The notes under the pieces: generated by a model
What the model saw: the letters and a program-made list of their open reading frames with translations, nothing else
What the model was told of the DNA's origin: nothing
The model's database searches: none
Assembly: GCA_964007475.1 (NCBI GenBank)
Contig: OZ023274.1
Location: forward strand, 32,870,861-32,934,860
Direction of reading: 5' to 3'
DNA: 64,000 nucleotides
Source: Hybos culiciformis
Taxonomy: Eukaryota; Arthropoda; Insecta; Diptera; Hybotidae
Shown here: positions 11,617 through 26,474 of the stretch, piece by piece
Numbering within the stretch: position 1 is the first letter of the stretch
Layout of the letters: every line of letters starts with the position of its first letter
Position numbers and translations under genes: made by a program

Positions 11617-14498
11617 ACTAATAAAATGAATTATTTTTTCATTGTTAATGTTTGAATTTCGAATTGAAATTTTATTATTTTCTTAATTGTATTATCGAAA
11701 TTAATCATAAAATGATTTTCACTTACCTTAGTTAAAATTTTTATATTAGATGTATGTAAGTGACAAAGAGAACATGTAAAATAATTAATAAACTTTAAAC
11801 TAATTCTGCCGAATTTGAACCATTGACTTAATAATGTTTTCGCAATGAAATAGACTTAAAAGTAAGATAGCCATATTATCGAAATAATTCCAAAATAAAA
11901 AAACCGCAAAGTATTAAAGTGATGTCACCAAAAATGTCACAAAAAATATAATATAAAATAAATAGATATATTGATTTTGAAATTTTAGTTAAAAAAATTC
12001 TTATTTAAATAAAATCGCATTATTGTTTACAGAAAGTTTTCTTAAGTTTTATTTTTGATGTTTTCGATAAAATTTTAGTTAAAATTTATTTTTAATTCTA
12101 TTCCATGTTAATTTTTGTGTGTTTTTAATTTCAGGTAAGGAACAACTCATCTTTTTTAACATATGGGCAAAATTATGAAATAAGATCTAGATATTATATA
12201 CAATATTGTACATTTTTAATGGTAAATATTCATGAAATTAACTAAATTATACTTTATGTAAATAATTGTTATTATTATAATAATGATTTTGTATAAAATT
12301 GAAGCTCAAAAATTATTGAAATTTGATTACGAATCCTTATTAAAGAATAATTTAAATTCACATGAATTATATTATGACTAAAAAATTTTATTTTTTAATA
12401 TTTTGATCAATAAATATTCGGTAAAAAATTATTTACAAAACATTTAAGAGCATTTAAGCTGAAAATAATGTTAGCACTTAAATAACACGAATTTGGGAAC
12501 TTGGCCGCTTGAATATTCTATTGGCTAGCGCTAGATAAAAAATTTTGAAGACAGATGAATAATGAATTCAAAATATTGATTCTCTTTTGAAAGATTTTTT
12601 TTTTTGAATAATACTTTTTGAATTTATTAATAATGTGTCTATTTATATAAATGTATTATACTTATATAGGGACATTCATTTATGTACTAAATACAAATAA
12701 ATATATAAATTTTTTTTTTGTTAAAAAGAAAATTCTTGAAATTTTTCTCGTTAGTCATTTAACATTCAAAAAAAAAATATATATTTTCATTTAACAATTC
12801 AAAAATATTGCAAATAAAACATTTTCTTAAAAAAAAAAAACTTTTTAATAAAAAAAAAAACAAAATCAACTCAACCCCAAAAGCATAAATTCCAGACATG
12901 ACACAACAACTGTGTTTTAAATGTTTTTTTAGATACAATTTTTTTTTTTCTCAAAATTATGTTTCCTAAAAATATTTAATTTCATTTTAGAATTTTACTT
13001 GTGTTTTAACTAATATCATATTTGAATTTGAAATGTTTAATTTCTTGTAATTTAATATTGCGAAAATTATGTAGGTATCTGTTACATTACTGTGCGACAT
13101 TAAAACTCGGCCTGCAAAGTGCAAATTTTCTATGCTGAAATTTTAAAGAATTTTAAATTGACGATTTTAGTATATAATATTATTCTCTTTGCCTTTTATT
13201 AAGGGTTGCAATTTGATTTTATAATTTGGTGACATGTTTCCCTGACTAATTTTATAAGAATTTTTGAAAATTTAAACATATGTAATGTACATGTAAAAAT
13301 TTTTAATATAATACTTATCCAATAAATTTATGAAAAATTTGTTCACAATTTCTGGCAAAAATTTGATGTGATATTGATTTTTCAATTATTTTCTCAACGT
13401 CATTTCGCCCATTTTGAAAATAATATGCTTAAAAAAGATACATGGCATGTTCAATAACCTTGTTGGTTGACTTACATTATTTCTCATATGAATTTAATTT
13501 TTAGACTTCAAATTCCTTTTAGCTACTTATCGAAGATTGCGAGAAAATTGGAAATTCAAAAACAATTTGGAAATATAGTTGATTTGCCGTAACTTCAGTG
13601 AATAAGAAACACTACAGAGCGCTCAGCTTCTTCTAAAAGTATTTTGCATTATATGTATTATATATGAAATTTCATGACTCACGCATTTGTAATTAATTTT
13701 ATTATTGAAAATTTTTATGATGGTCCATTGATAAATGTTTTTCAAAAAAAAAAAAATACATAAAAATTCTTTTCTTTTGCAAGTATTATGGCTCAAGCTC
13801 AAAAAAGTATTGAATAATAAAAATTCTGAATTTTTTCTTCTTTTTTTTTTCTTACTTTGAATTTAACATTAAATCTGTTATTTTTTTTTTTTTTTAATTA
13901 AATTAAATTATAATAATTTCTTTATTGAAAACATTTCTATATGTAGTATATTTATATATTTTTTTTCCCCAAGATATTGAATAAAAGAAAATTAAACACT
14001 CATTGTAACTTCATTACGGCGCGAACAAATCCAACAAGAAAAAAGAACAACAATCGTTTTATGAAATCACAGTCAAAGAAAAAAAAAATAAGCTAATAAT
14101 AGTCTTTTTGTCCATTAATTTAGACCATATTCACACTTTATTAATTTATTTTTTTCTACATATTTTTTTTATAAAAATATTTTTTAGCACATATGCTGGC
14201 TGAATGTGATGAAACAACAAATGGTACCATAAACCCGTGATTCGAGTAATTTAATTTTAAATTAAAAAAAATTTCTTCTTCCAATATCAATGTTAGTTTT
14301 CGTAAGAAAATGTGTACTGGCGTGGAATACGATTTAAATTTTCTATTTAAAAAATTTTCAAAAGTTCTAGGGTAGCATTAAGAAACGAATGCATCACACA
14401 ATAATTTACAGCCATTTAAGAAAAGATTAAAAATGAATTTTGGAATTATTTTTCAACATCATATTTTTGAATTACCACAATAGTTGAAGTCTCTATAT
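11617..14498. other. AT-rich non-coding DNA, no gene seen
   Basis: No exon or transposon ends were recognised. Two slightly GC-richer patches (12480-12545 and 13075-13135) stand out from the background but have no coding signature or repeat partner that I could find. Confidence 0.5.
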
Positions 14499-14866
14499 CA
14501 GTGGTGTCAACTAATTTTTCTATAAGATCTACTTCGCGCAGTAAAAATCCTCTGCGATCTACTTTTTCTAAAAGTAGGAGTAAGATGAGAAGGCAATATT
14601 TAGGGATCAAAATTTCACGATTTTTAAAATTTCAACCATACTTATTTGAATTAAATTAAATTAAAATAAAAATCATATATGTACATATTGATAATATTTA
14701 TTAATAATTATTTAACAGTTTCTTATTGTCATTTTTTGTACTTATTTTCTTATTTAGTACAAATAATTTTTGATTCTTGAAATTTAAAATGGCAATTTGA
14801 AAGGAAATAAATATCTGAAATATGAATATTTATTACGCGATCGACCGGTAGAACGATCGACCGGTA
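14499..14866. mobile_element. Decayed hAT-like fragment
   Basis: The left side begins CAGTGGTGTCAACTAATTTT, then GATCTACTTCGCGCAGT and GCGATCTACTTTTTC. The right side holds a direct repeat of GATCGACCGGTA (about 14839-14866). Paired GATCTAC/GATCGACCGG motifs near a CAGTGGTGTCAA terminus are typical of some insect hAT families. No right terminus matching CAGTGGTG and no target duplication were found, so the element seems truncated on the right. No coding relic was seen. Confidence 0.4.
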
Positions 14867-17800
14867 ATATTAGCATATTTAGAAAAGTCTTAAATGAAAA
14901 GGATAACATTCTGTCAATATAAAAAGTTTTATCTTAAGCAATAATTTAAAACTTTATTTAGTTTTTTTTCTTCTCTTTGACCCCATTAGGAAACAATAAA
15001 AGCAGATAAAAATGTTATTTCATTTAAGAAAAAATAATCTTTCAAGCATCAAAAAAGTGATAAAAATTAATCTCAATTTTATTTTTATTACAAGTCTGTT
15101 TCCAATTTGAACTAAGAAGAAAAAAATGTTTTTTTGATATGATAAAAACTATGCAAAGTTTAATGTGAATCTTTTTTTTTTTTTGTTTTTCTTTCAATTA
15201 TCAAAAGTTAGTAACTTGTTGCAATTTGAGTAATGTATATACTGAGGTATTTATACATTTTCTGTGTAATTTTTTTTTCCTTGCAAAACTAAAATTAATT
15301 AATTTTCAAGAATTTTTATTCAAATCTTTTATTTATACTAATTCAGTTATTTATAATATCATTTATTAAATTAAAACTCATGGAACAATTAAACAATCAA
15401 TAAATTTTTTAATTTCTGATTCATATCTACTTATTTTCACGATTTTGAAATTTATTTTTCTTGATTTCTGATGCCGATTGGAACTAAAACATTAATCTCT
15501 AAACTGGCGCCGCGTACAAAAGCTTCTTACATTTGTTTTTATTTGGGCGCCAAGTGGTATAATACATAATTTTGTTATCCATATATAGGAAATAATTGAA
15601 ACGAAGACATTTTGCCGTATTTTATAAAATTGCAAAATTCCATAAATATTTTTTAGACAAATTGCTCAAAATCATACCCTTTTTAATTTTAATAGAAATT
15701 TCTTGAACGCTTATTCCCCCCATTGTACGCATATAAACAGCAAACATACAATAATTCAATATCAAGTTCAATAGCTTTAAATTTACATAAAAATTATTAA
15801 ATGATTATATTCACAAACATATTTATGGATTATGTTGATATAGTTTATATGCCACCCACTTGAGTACAAAATTCTGAAAATAATAAAATTGGGGTTCATT
15901 TCACATATTTCGTATAATATTTTTTTTTTCATTTAAATTGCATTTAAAGTGCGTTTCACACTTTCACAAATGCAATAAGATGCATTTTTATTTTTTTAAT
16001 AATATTTAAGTAATTCATTTTTTTCTTCACTTATACACACTTTAATTTTTAACTTAACATTGTTTGTTATTAAGTTTATAGCGAAAAGAAATAACAGGAC
16101 GTTTTTATTTTGACGTTGATTGAAACTTCAAACTGAATTAAAGAAAACCATAAAACATAATATTCTTTTTCATTTGACATAATAAGTATTACCTATATAC
16201 TTATATTTTTTTTAATAAATTGAAACTATTTTAATGGGATTCAATTGAAAATATGAAGAAAAAAATGTTTCCAGACAATATTGATTTTTCTTTACAAACT
16301 TCATGGCGTGGTGGGAAAATTTCAAAAAAAAATAATAAGGAAAAGAAAAAAACTAAACTGAAGAGGTCAAAAACACCCGTCGTTGTCGTTTCTTTTGATG
16401 TCAATATTAAAAAGCTTTATAAATTATAAATTAAATCCGGAAATATTTGGATTTGTTAGAGTTTCCATGTATTTACGATTTACCAATGAAGTATTGAAGT
16501 GCATGCTAATTTGAATAAAATAGGAAACTTAAAGTGAAACATAATTTTATTGGTGGATTTGTTTTAAATAAAAAAGGAAACCGAAATAAATATTTCTATA
16601 TAATAGGAGCAGCGGCTATTGTATATATTCAATGCAGCTCTATCCAATCTCGAAAAAATATCGTTGAAGTTTAATCAAAGTTAAGAATAATTGTAAAAAT
16701 AAAGCCGCGAAAGAATTTAATACAATTATTTTATTCATTTTATACTTTTTCGTTTTATAAGCATAATTTTTCATAAACACATAAAGTGTGCATAAATTGA
16801 GTAATTTGATAAGTTTATATATAAAAATTTGTATCTGCTCTAAATTGAATTTAGTCGTCGGCACTAAAAAATTATTTTAAATGATGCCCAGTCAAGATGG
16901 AAACACATAATGCACAACAGCTTTATATTACTTAACTATGATTACAATTTTTTTTAAAATAAACTAAAATTATTAAAAACTTCTAAATTTAATAATTACT
17001 TAATTGAAATACTTTGTCCAATTGCGGCTCTCGAAATTCTGAACTTACAAATATAGAGAAATTAAATCTATAAATTAGAATAATTATGTAATATGATAAA
17101 TTTGTTTAAAAATAAATACTTATGTAGTAAGTCTTTTCCTTTAATTGTTGATGTTATCAAATTAATAAATAAATATAAATTTCCTAATAATTACTGTAAG
17201 AAAGTGTAAGTGCAATTATTATGAAGCCAAACCAAAACGGATCTTACGTAAAATTTTATGGTATGAAAATATATTGACATTTTTATTACTACTGTTTTGA
17301 AAATCTGTTTTGTTTTTCCTATTTTCACATTAACTATAACGAATTTCCTCTAATAATAAATGACTTATTAGGTGGTCTTAATTTTTTTACATAACAAAGA
17401 AATGTAAATAAAAAACATAACATTAAGGTATAAGAAGGTATTATGATAATAAATCGATTTTCAATATATGTAAGATATTATATGGCCTCCTCTCGACTCA
17501 ACAAACATTTCATTAAATTCATATTTAGATAATAATCATTTAAAATAGATTTTTTTCCTTTATTAATTTGGAACTAATTTTAATTTTTTTTAACTTAATT
17601 GAGATTAAATTTCAAAAAAAATTTTTTTTAAATTCTTTAAATAAAGAAAGAAAATAAAACAAGTTAAATTAAGTGAAAGATTTCTATGTTGATTGTAATC
17701 AAATGCATGATGCTAGAAGCGAAAGACATTAAAAAAGATTAATAGATTTATTTGAATAAAATAATTTTGATTTTATAATATTAATTCATTATAATTGAAA

Positions 17801-20800
17801 GGGAATAATAACCTCGGGAATAACTGACAATTACATAAGTATGTATATTATAATACAGAACAAATTATATTGGTTATAAATAATGACAGAAGGACATAAT
17901 AACTTATTCTTATTACTTTATTAGAATTTAAAAAAAAAAAAAGTACTGAAAGCATACAAATTTATTGCTTTAGGAAAGGAAACATGTCTTTATGTCTTTT
18001 TTTCATTTTGTTATAATTTTCAAATAAAACAATTTTTCATATGAAATGATATTCATGGAATTAGTCAAAAAATAAAGAGTCGAAGTTGTTTGTATTGATA
18101 ATTTCTGGCATTTTATAATATGAATAACCCGAAAATTAAAAAATTTATTTGATTAGAGGAAATTTCGATTAATTTTAGAGTACAAACAAAGGAGTTTGTA
18201 TGAATTACCATTGATCGCTCAAATCTTAGAAAAATCCTATTGTACTTTAGTATATAATTATATAATTAATAATAATAATATTTTATTTGATATTGGCGAT
18301 TTTAAAACCAACCAATTTTTTTTTTTTTTTGTATACAGTACAAAAATTTGATAAAATCAAGTTTATGTTTTTTTTAGATTCTGATCTGAGTATACAAGAA
18401 AAACAACAAGCTTCAAGTACTTGAAGTAAACAAAAAAAAAATAATTTAATTAGATATATGTTTCTAAAATATACCAAAAATATGATATTGTTTATTTTTT
18501 TGTTATGTCAAACGTAATTAGGTTGACATAAAATTTCGATATACAAATCTTTAGAGAATAACAAAAAAAAACTATTAACTTGAAATTCTCAATAAGTTTT
18601 TTAATATCATCCGGTTTCTTAATATTTTTTTTGTTCATTTCAAACTGAAAACTTAACCCTTTTTTTTTCTTATTATTTATTTTAAAAAATAATCTTAAAA
18701 CAATCACGATTTTTTTAATGTATACTATAGCTTGGTAAATAAACATAATGTTGTTATTTTTTTTTTATTTCTTGTGAATGATATACAATAAGTTTATAAT
18801 AATTTAAGTCAATAAGTATTAAAATTATTCAGCTGTCATTAAGTCTATATTCACATTTGGTTGATTCTGAAAATAGAGATGGTGAAAACAATTTATGACA
18901 TAATTAATTTTACATTAAAAATAACGATGCTTGAAATTGAAAATCGTATACCTACTCTAAAGAAGTTCTATAAGTAAATATTTGAAAGAGTGAGTTCTAT
19001 TACCTCAAAAACTGAATAGAAATCGATATGACAACAATAATTAGATTAAAACAATTTTCTGGCTTATTCAAAATGAAAAATAATAAATATTTACACGAAT
19101 TTTATCAATTCTATAGAAAACTCATTTCAAATTATTTGTTACGGTAGCACTATTTTTTTTTCCAGTAGATGTTTTTTTTATTTTTAATTATTTGGCTTTA
19201 AATTTAAATTTTTATACAATAATCCTGATTCATTCGAATTTGAATAAAAAAAAAAATTGATATTGTTGATGCAACAACTGCCTCCACCTACAAAATTCCA
19301 ATTGTGTTTATTTTTTTAATATTTGTCGTCAATCAGCAATATTGTTATTATATTTATTGTATTATATGATTTTAATAAAAATGTATTAATAAAGCATTTC
19401 TTATTTATTATGCTCTTCGCAAGTGTCGGTATTATTTTGTAATAAATCAAAGTCTTATTCATCATAATAAACTGTTCAATTTTCTTTATTTCCAAATAAC
19501 GAAAAGCCAAAAAAACTTTATGAACATATAAAATAAATTTTTTTATTTCAAATTTGTCTTCCTGGTTTTATTGCTATTTCAATGTTTAATATTTGAAGAA
19601 TGGATTTGCTAACCAAATACTTAGTTACCATTGTTTTAGTAATTATTATGTTTTATAAAAATATTTTCAGAAAAATAGCAACTTGATAGAAAACAAATTT
19701 GAAAATGTAAACTAAGTATGTTTGTATTTTCATACATTTTAGAAGAAAAATAAGTTTTTTGTAAGTTTTTAGTTCAACTTTTCCGAACAAGCAAAAATTC
19801 TGGTTCAGACGAATATTTTTGTATCTTACCCTTTGAAAATTATTTTATTTACTTTTCGGATACTTAGAACCTGAAATTACATTAAGAGTCGCTAGATATA
19901 ATGCGCGAACCGAATAATAGTTAAGAATAAGAGATTCAAATTATGCGAAAATTTTATTGTAAATAGTTCGGGCCTCTTTTTAATTTCTAATTTATTTTTT
20001 GACAATTTTGATAATTAACGATTAGGTACAAATTAAACAATTCTCATTTATTTATACAGTTGATGATCATTGATCAAACAAATTACTCTGTTCAATTATC
20101 AAAAATTCAATTTTAAAATAAAATTATTGATCACTAAAATAAAAATGACAACATGATAAAAAAAAAAGGTTCATTAGAATTTTAGACAAATTTAGAAAAT
20201 TAATTAATCGAAATGAAGGCGAACTAAGAGGAAAACAATTGTGTCAGGTATTTTCATTAATTTTCTCCTTAAGTAACTGAAATAATAATTTTCCATAACT
20301 TTGATTTACAAATTTCCTATAAGAGAATAAAAAAGGGTTAAATTTTCATTAATGGTTTTCAAAGAAAATCAATCTATAGCTGTCAAAATAAAAAAGAAAA
20401 ATTTTTAAGCAAAAAAACTAAAGTTCAATAATTAAAATTTTTGCACAAAATATGCTTGTAAATAATTTATAAAAAAGCGGGGCTAATCTATTACGTGGGT
20501 AAACCACCGTGGATAACTTCACATTCCGAATAACATCTTCTTTCAAAAACCAAATTATATTCGTTTTCTTTATTATTTGACAGAAGTGATGAGTTTGAAA
20601 GTCAGGTCTTTGGAACTTTAAAAAAAACATTAAAAATAGGAATGTTTGTTAAATTTAAGAATATGTCTAAAATACGAAAAAATGTAACTGCAGATGTATT
20701 TATGTATGTTCGATGTACGTGCATTGTGCATCATACATCTATGTACATTGTAAATATGTATATAATTTGCCATAATCTGATGGAACTATAAAAACGTAAA

Positions 20801-21179
20801 TTTAAAGCTTCAAAAAAATTCATCACCCTTTCATTTATTCCACTTTACCTTCTGTATAACATGCAGATGAACGACCTCATTTTACTACAAGGTTCAATAA
20901 AATTAATGACTTCTTCGTTTTCTTCATTTATAAATGTTGAAAAAAAAGAAAATTATTTTTGGATTTCCTTTATACACTTGAATATTTGACTTTTAAAGTA
21001 ATAAGACCGCATTTATGTAATTGATGAAAGTACGAATGCAATTATTAAAATAATATTTTATTCCATATTGAGAGTAAAGCTGGCTAATAACTAGAATAAA
21101 TTTTTATAGATTATTGAGCTCTTATTCCACCCATCTTATCGTCAATAATAACAATATTTACCTTTGCTTTAAACTTATA
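14867..21179. other. AT-rich non-coding DNA, no gene seen
   Basis: Long, homopolymer-rich stretch. The frames at 16640-16864, 18283-18746, 19316-19510 and 20418-20630 (all minus) are rich in K, N, I and F and show no domain. A GC-rich patch at 15500-15560 has two GGCGCC sites 40 bp apart. Near 20690-20760 there is a TATGTA/ATGTAC-rich microsatellite-like run. No real gene is supported. Confidence 0.5.
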
Positions 21180-21181
21180 TA

Positions 21182-21632
21182 CAGTAATCCCCTGCTTTAC
21201 GAACACGGTGCGTTCTATGAAATTGGTCGTATATCGAATATTCGTACAGCGAACTCAATATTACTAAGACATTCTATTGAAAACAAATAGATACGTTCCA
21301 GTGAATAAAAATATCCGTAAAACGAAACCCAAATTAGTATAAGTTCGTATTAAAAATTAATAGATGCGTACCTAAAATGTTCGTAAAGTGAGGTAAGAAT
21401 AATAAGGTAAAATTGCGATGTATGATTAATAGACTTAATCAGTAAACAAATTGCACTAACGAAATTGGCAATGAAACTTTAATTATTATATTTCTTGTAA
21501 ATATATTTTAAAAAAAATTAGTTCGTAATAACAAATTTTTTATTCGTATAACGAATTTTGAATTTTTTATGTCATCTTCGTAAGTTCGAAATTTCGTAAA
21601 ACGAGCGTTCGTAAGGTGGGGGTGGATTGCTG
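21182..21632. mobile_element. Tigger/pogo-type MITE with TA target site
   Basis: The left end is CAGTAATCCCCTGCTTTACG. The right end is the inverse of CAGCAATCCACCCCCACCTT followed by ACGAAC. TA flanks both ends (21180-21181 and 21633-21634). Inside, degenerate copies of TTCGTAAARCGA recur in both orientations (21209, 21240, 21309, 21390, 21540 and 21590), giving a partly palindromic body. No transposase frame is present. CAGTarTCCCC ends with TA duplication match Tigger-class elements. The minus frame at 21508-21774 runs through it and is not a gene. Confidence 0.75.
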
Positions 21633-22981
21633 TATTTAGGATGTTAAATACAAGAAAGACTGAGCTCCTAATCTTTGAGTCTTTCTTACATCCATCATTA
21701 TCATTAATAATAATATTTACCTTTACTTCTAATCCTTGAATATTTCTAATATACATACTTTCAAGTTTTGACATAATAATTTCTATGGAGAAAAATTAAA
21801 TGTACAATATTTTCATATTATTTCTCCCATTTTTCAACCAGACTGGAAACAAGAATCCGTTACTAAAATCATAAATTTTACTTTTTGTCCTTTTCAAATT
21901 CATAATTTAAAACAGAATAGAAATATATGTATGTATATATAATGTACAATGCTGTATTTATGCAGACACTACATACATAATGTAAAAAAAAAAAATTAAA
22001 AACAAAACGATTTCTTCACCCTTGGTACGCCAGATGTTCAAACTATGCATACTTTGTATATACATATAGTCAAAAGAAGAAAAATTATCCCACTTTTTTA
22101 AAACAAAAATAATATAAAATTATTCAGAAAATAATTTTATTGCTCACATAAAAAGAATTTTAAATCAAAGAGAAAATCAAAAAATAGAATTTTCTTCATA
22201 ATCAGCTACCGATTGTCGCATTAAATTTTCAAGTTCATTATTCATTATTATTTTTATGTTTTTTTTTTTTTTGCACAGAAGCGGTCAAATTCAAAATCAA
22301 CGGGAAAGAAAATTTATTTTGACATTAATAAGACGACAAAATAGACGCATGATACTAAACTACAAAAAAAAATTGCATTCAAGATTATAAATTCAATTTT
22401 AAACAAAAAATTAATTAGATGAGCATAATTAGAATTTCCAGAGATAATTTTGAGATTAAATTTTGAATAATGTATATCAACATATTTTTTCTGAAAAATT
22501 ATTAAAGAAAAACCATAATGTACTTAGCTTCAAACGAGTGATAACAATGATCTTTTGAATGAAAATTATTATTCAAGCTGTAAAACATTTTAGATGCCAC
22601 AAATTTTTTTTAATGTTTTTAACTTTAATAATTGATCGCAGGGAATTAAGATTTTGAGTGGATTTACAATTGAAAATTTCGAAATTAGAATTCAGCTCAC
22701 AGCCGCGAGTGTTATACTTCCAGAGCTAATAAAGTATGAGATGCATGTCGCATTATATATTAAACTTTTGTTTCCTACGGAACTATGGATTGCATCAAAT
22801 ATTTGAATTTGAATGAGTTGATAATACACCTACAACATTTTACGACAACCCTTTCACCAAATGGTGATGTACACAAAATGAAGGTGGACGTTCTATTGTT
22901 CATACAAAATTAAAACAACTTTTGATATCAATGCGACTTCACATATTTTATTACTTCTAGTACTGTGAAATAGGATGGTCG

Positions 22982-23031
22982 ATTAATCACTTATTCAAAT
23001 TTCGTCGTAATTAATCACTTATTCAAATTTC
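22982..23031 (+). repeat. Short direct repeat, 2 x 22 bp
   Basis: ATTAATCACTTATTCAAATT followed by TC occurs at 22982-23003 and again at 23010-23031 with six bases between. Both copies are identical, suggesting a recent local duplication. Confidence 0.9.
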
Positions 23032-25928
23032 AATTACTATTTTTCAAGTTAAACAAAATTTCTTAAATTATCCCTCCCTATTTTTCGATATTATTAATTT
23101 TTGGAAAAAAAGTATTAAGTACCTAAAGAAATGAAAGTGAATCATGTAAGTTTTAACAAAAACACAATTTTTCGTACTTTATACTTATACGTAAATAATC
23201 TGTATATACATATGTAACTACATAATATTATTTATTCTAAATATAATTTCACTATAAAATTCGTAATAAAATTTTGTACCCTGTTTATTACATTATCAAC
23301 TTGCATAAGAATTTTGTAGCTTATATGGTTTCTTTACGTCAATATGTAAATATGAAATTATATTATGTATGTTTCAGATCGGGACATAATGAAAACAAAA
23401 ATAATCTAATTTCTGACATTAAATAATATTTTCAAAGTTAAATTGGATTTAATAATTAAAACTAGAAAATAAAAATAATAATAAATTTTCCTCATACCAC
23501 CATTCCAAATATTCCATACTATTTCTACTACTCCTTACTATTTAAAAACCTCACCTTACAAATTCAACTTTATGTACTATTTCTTAGTATTTTCACTATT
23601 CCTTTTAATTACTATTGCGTCAATTCTTTCATGTTTCAAATATTTCTTACCATTTCTAACAAATCAATTTCTAATTATTTCTCAATCTAGTCTACTTCAA
23701 GATCTCAAATTTTGATTATTTTTTTGATTGTTACAATTAATGATTTTTTTGAAATAGTGTTTGCAAAGTTGTGTCAAACAAAAAACAAAAAGTCTTGTTT
23801 TTGTTTTACAGGCTTTTTCACACACATTCAACAAAAAATCTTTAAAACATCTTCTGTAAGCTCCAGTCTTTAATAAACACAAATATAAAAATGCGAAATA
23901 CGTTTAGCATTATTTTTATACTCTTCTACTATTATTCCTGTAATACAAGGAGAAATTTATCTGTTTAAAAAAAAAAATGTGCATTCAAACCTTTTTTTTT
24001 TCTTTTTTATTTTTTACACTTTCTAAAAAGTTATTGAAATTGATATAGGTTAGGTACATATTAGATTTCTTAAGAAAAACAAAATTACTATAAATTTGAA
24101 AAATACAAAATACATAAAAGGTCCTTATCCACTTGAAAAAATCTGCAGGGGAAAAAAAAGAACTCATTTTACAAGAAGGACAAGAAAACACAAGTAACGA
24201 AGGACAAATGTTTTTTCAATAATTCTTATTATTTAGTTATAGAAGAACAAGAGAATAATAATATTATGTAAGAGAAATAAAAATGGTATGTACATCTTAC
24301 GGCTAAGAAAATGTTACAAAATAGATTTTAAAGAAAACAAAAAAAAAAATAATTGTTTTATGATGGTTTTTAAGTGCGTTAATGACTTAAAATAAAAATT
24401 TAACGAATTGTTTTTTTTTATTTAAAACCTTGATTCTTGACATAACAATTTATGAAAAAAGAAATTTTCTTTAGTTAGTGCCGCCTAAATATAGAGGAAT
24501 TTGAAATGTATTCAAGAACAGCTATAGTCAAAATTGATCTCAAAATTTGTTTAACTAAAACTTAAATATTATGAACATTCTGTAGAACTGAAACCTAGAC
24601 GAGATTTTTTTCTATAAATAATATTCAGCAATTTTAATTTAATATTCGGCATTTAAATTATAATGTTTATGTATGATATGAAATAAATAAATTAAATATT
24701 TAAAAAAATTCTAATTCAAATGTTTTATACCGGCTTAATTAAAATTTTTATCTAATAAATATACGTTTGATGTAAATTTTTCTCTTAATTGTCAAATCAA
24801 AAACATTATGTGAATAAAAAAAAAAATTTATCTCACTAAAAATTTAATTTATTTTATACGAATTAACGCCTCTTTAATCTTTTTCTAAATCGGAACCGTA
24901 CACAGTTAGATAAATCGAACAAATTAGACACACTTTTGTATTTCGTTGATATAATGTTTAACCTCTTATTTTGGAAAATTAATCAATTATATAGTTACAT
25001 ATCGCTTAATAACTTAAAAATGAATTCAATACCATGAAAGGTAAAACTGATGAAACAAAAATTGATTTTCGAATTTCTTTTTTTTGGATTAAACTAGAAT
25101 AGTCATAATTTTTTGGTAATTTAAAATTACGAAGATTGCAATGAATAACGTAATCAAACTTTTATACCATCAAAAAGATTCAAATTTACTATTCTATTTA
25201 AAAAAAAAATCTAAACGTCAATACTTCGTACTTTTTCTGGGACACAAAAATTTTTTTACTACCTGTTGATTTTCTATTTCGATATAGGTATAGGGAAAAT
25301 TTATTACAAAAAAAAAAAAAATTTACATCTTTTATTTATTGTAATTTTCATCAAAATGTTTTTATACTGTTTATTGAAAAAAAATATATGATTTTTTTTT
25401 TTCTTTTAAATATTTCCTGTAATTAAGTCTCATTTGAGTTAATTCATGTTTCCATAAAACTATTTTCCAGTTAGGTACTTGTTGTTTGACCTAAAACTAA
25501 GTACTAATTATCAATTATTAATTAATGTTTATGTCAAATTTATCATGTTTTTAAAATTTTAGTAATTTTGTGTTTTATGACGAATCGTAGGTATATACAC
25601 TTTAAAAATATTTAGAAGAATTTTTCGTAAATAAAATATGTGTGTGTTATTTTTTTTTTTAAAAATTAATTAATTTTTTTTTATTATCTTTATGATACAA
25701 CATCATAATGATATTAAATGATTTGAGAAAAAAAATATTTCCATTGATATCTAATATTATTTTTCATTCATTGACTGACTATGCATTGTTGACCGTTTCA
25801 CTGCAACGAATAAATTAATGAATGAAAAAAAAAATATTTTTTTGTGTGTAGGTAGGTATGTAGTAATAAGAAGATTTTTTGTTTAAATTTAAATCAAAGT
25901 TAATGAAAATAAGTTTTTAGTTAATATA

Positions 25929-25974
25929 AGGATTATTAAGGCATTGTCCGTAGGATTATTAAGGCATTGTCCGT
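25929..25974 (+). repeat. Perfect tandem duplication, 2 x 23 bp
   Basis: The unit AGGATTATTAAGGCATTGTC followed by CGT is present twice head to tail (25929-25951 and 25952-25974) without mismatch. This is a recent slippage or repair duplication with no obvious function. Confidence 0.95.
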
Positions 25975-26453
25975 AGCCTCCAACTAATACATTTCGATAA
26001 CATGTTTATTATAAATGTTTCCACTATAACTTAATATTATTATTAGAATAAGAATGTCCATTTTTCCTAAATAAATTTATAATAGCAATAAAAGTTTTTC
26101 CATGAAATGCGTAAACATCAAATCCAATTAGTAAACAATTGATTTTCTAAATGAAAAAGTTTTTTTTTTTAATTTTCCATTAAGTATGTGGCAATAAAAT
26201 TAGAAAAAAAAAACAAAATAAATTTCAGATTTATTTCGGTTTTCCAGATCTAATCTTTTTTCAATTTTTTTTTTTAATTATATGTACACCCATGAATGAA
26301 ATAATAGGTACGCTCCAGTCTAGTTTCAATTATTTTGCTTAAAACTTTCATAGTGTTCGTTTTACTGGTAGGTATTCTTATGGGAACTAAATTTTAAGTT
26401 TAAGATTTGGGATGCATCGCAATTTTGAAGAAAAACTTGACATCTGAGTATCT

Positions 26454-26474
26454 GTTATTTTGTCCAGCGCTGTA
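26454..26474. mobile_element. Solo Tc1/mariner-like terminus
   Basis: TTATTTTGTCCAGCGCTGTA is the inverse of TACAGCGCTGGACAAAATAA, which resembles the CAGTGCTGGxCAAAATAA ends of Tc1-like elements and begins at a TA. I did not find a matching opposite end within a few kilobases and no transposase relic. It could be the remains of a truncated copy or a chance match. Confidence 0.35.
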
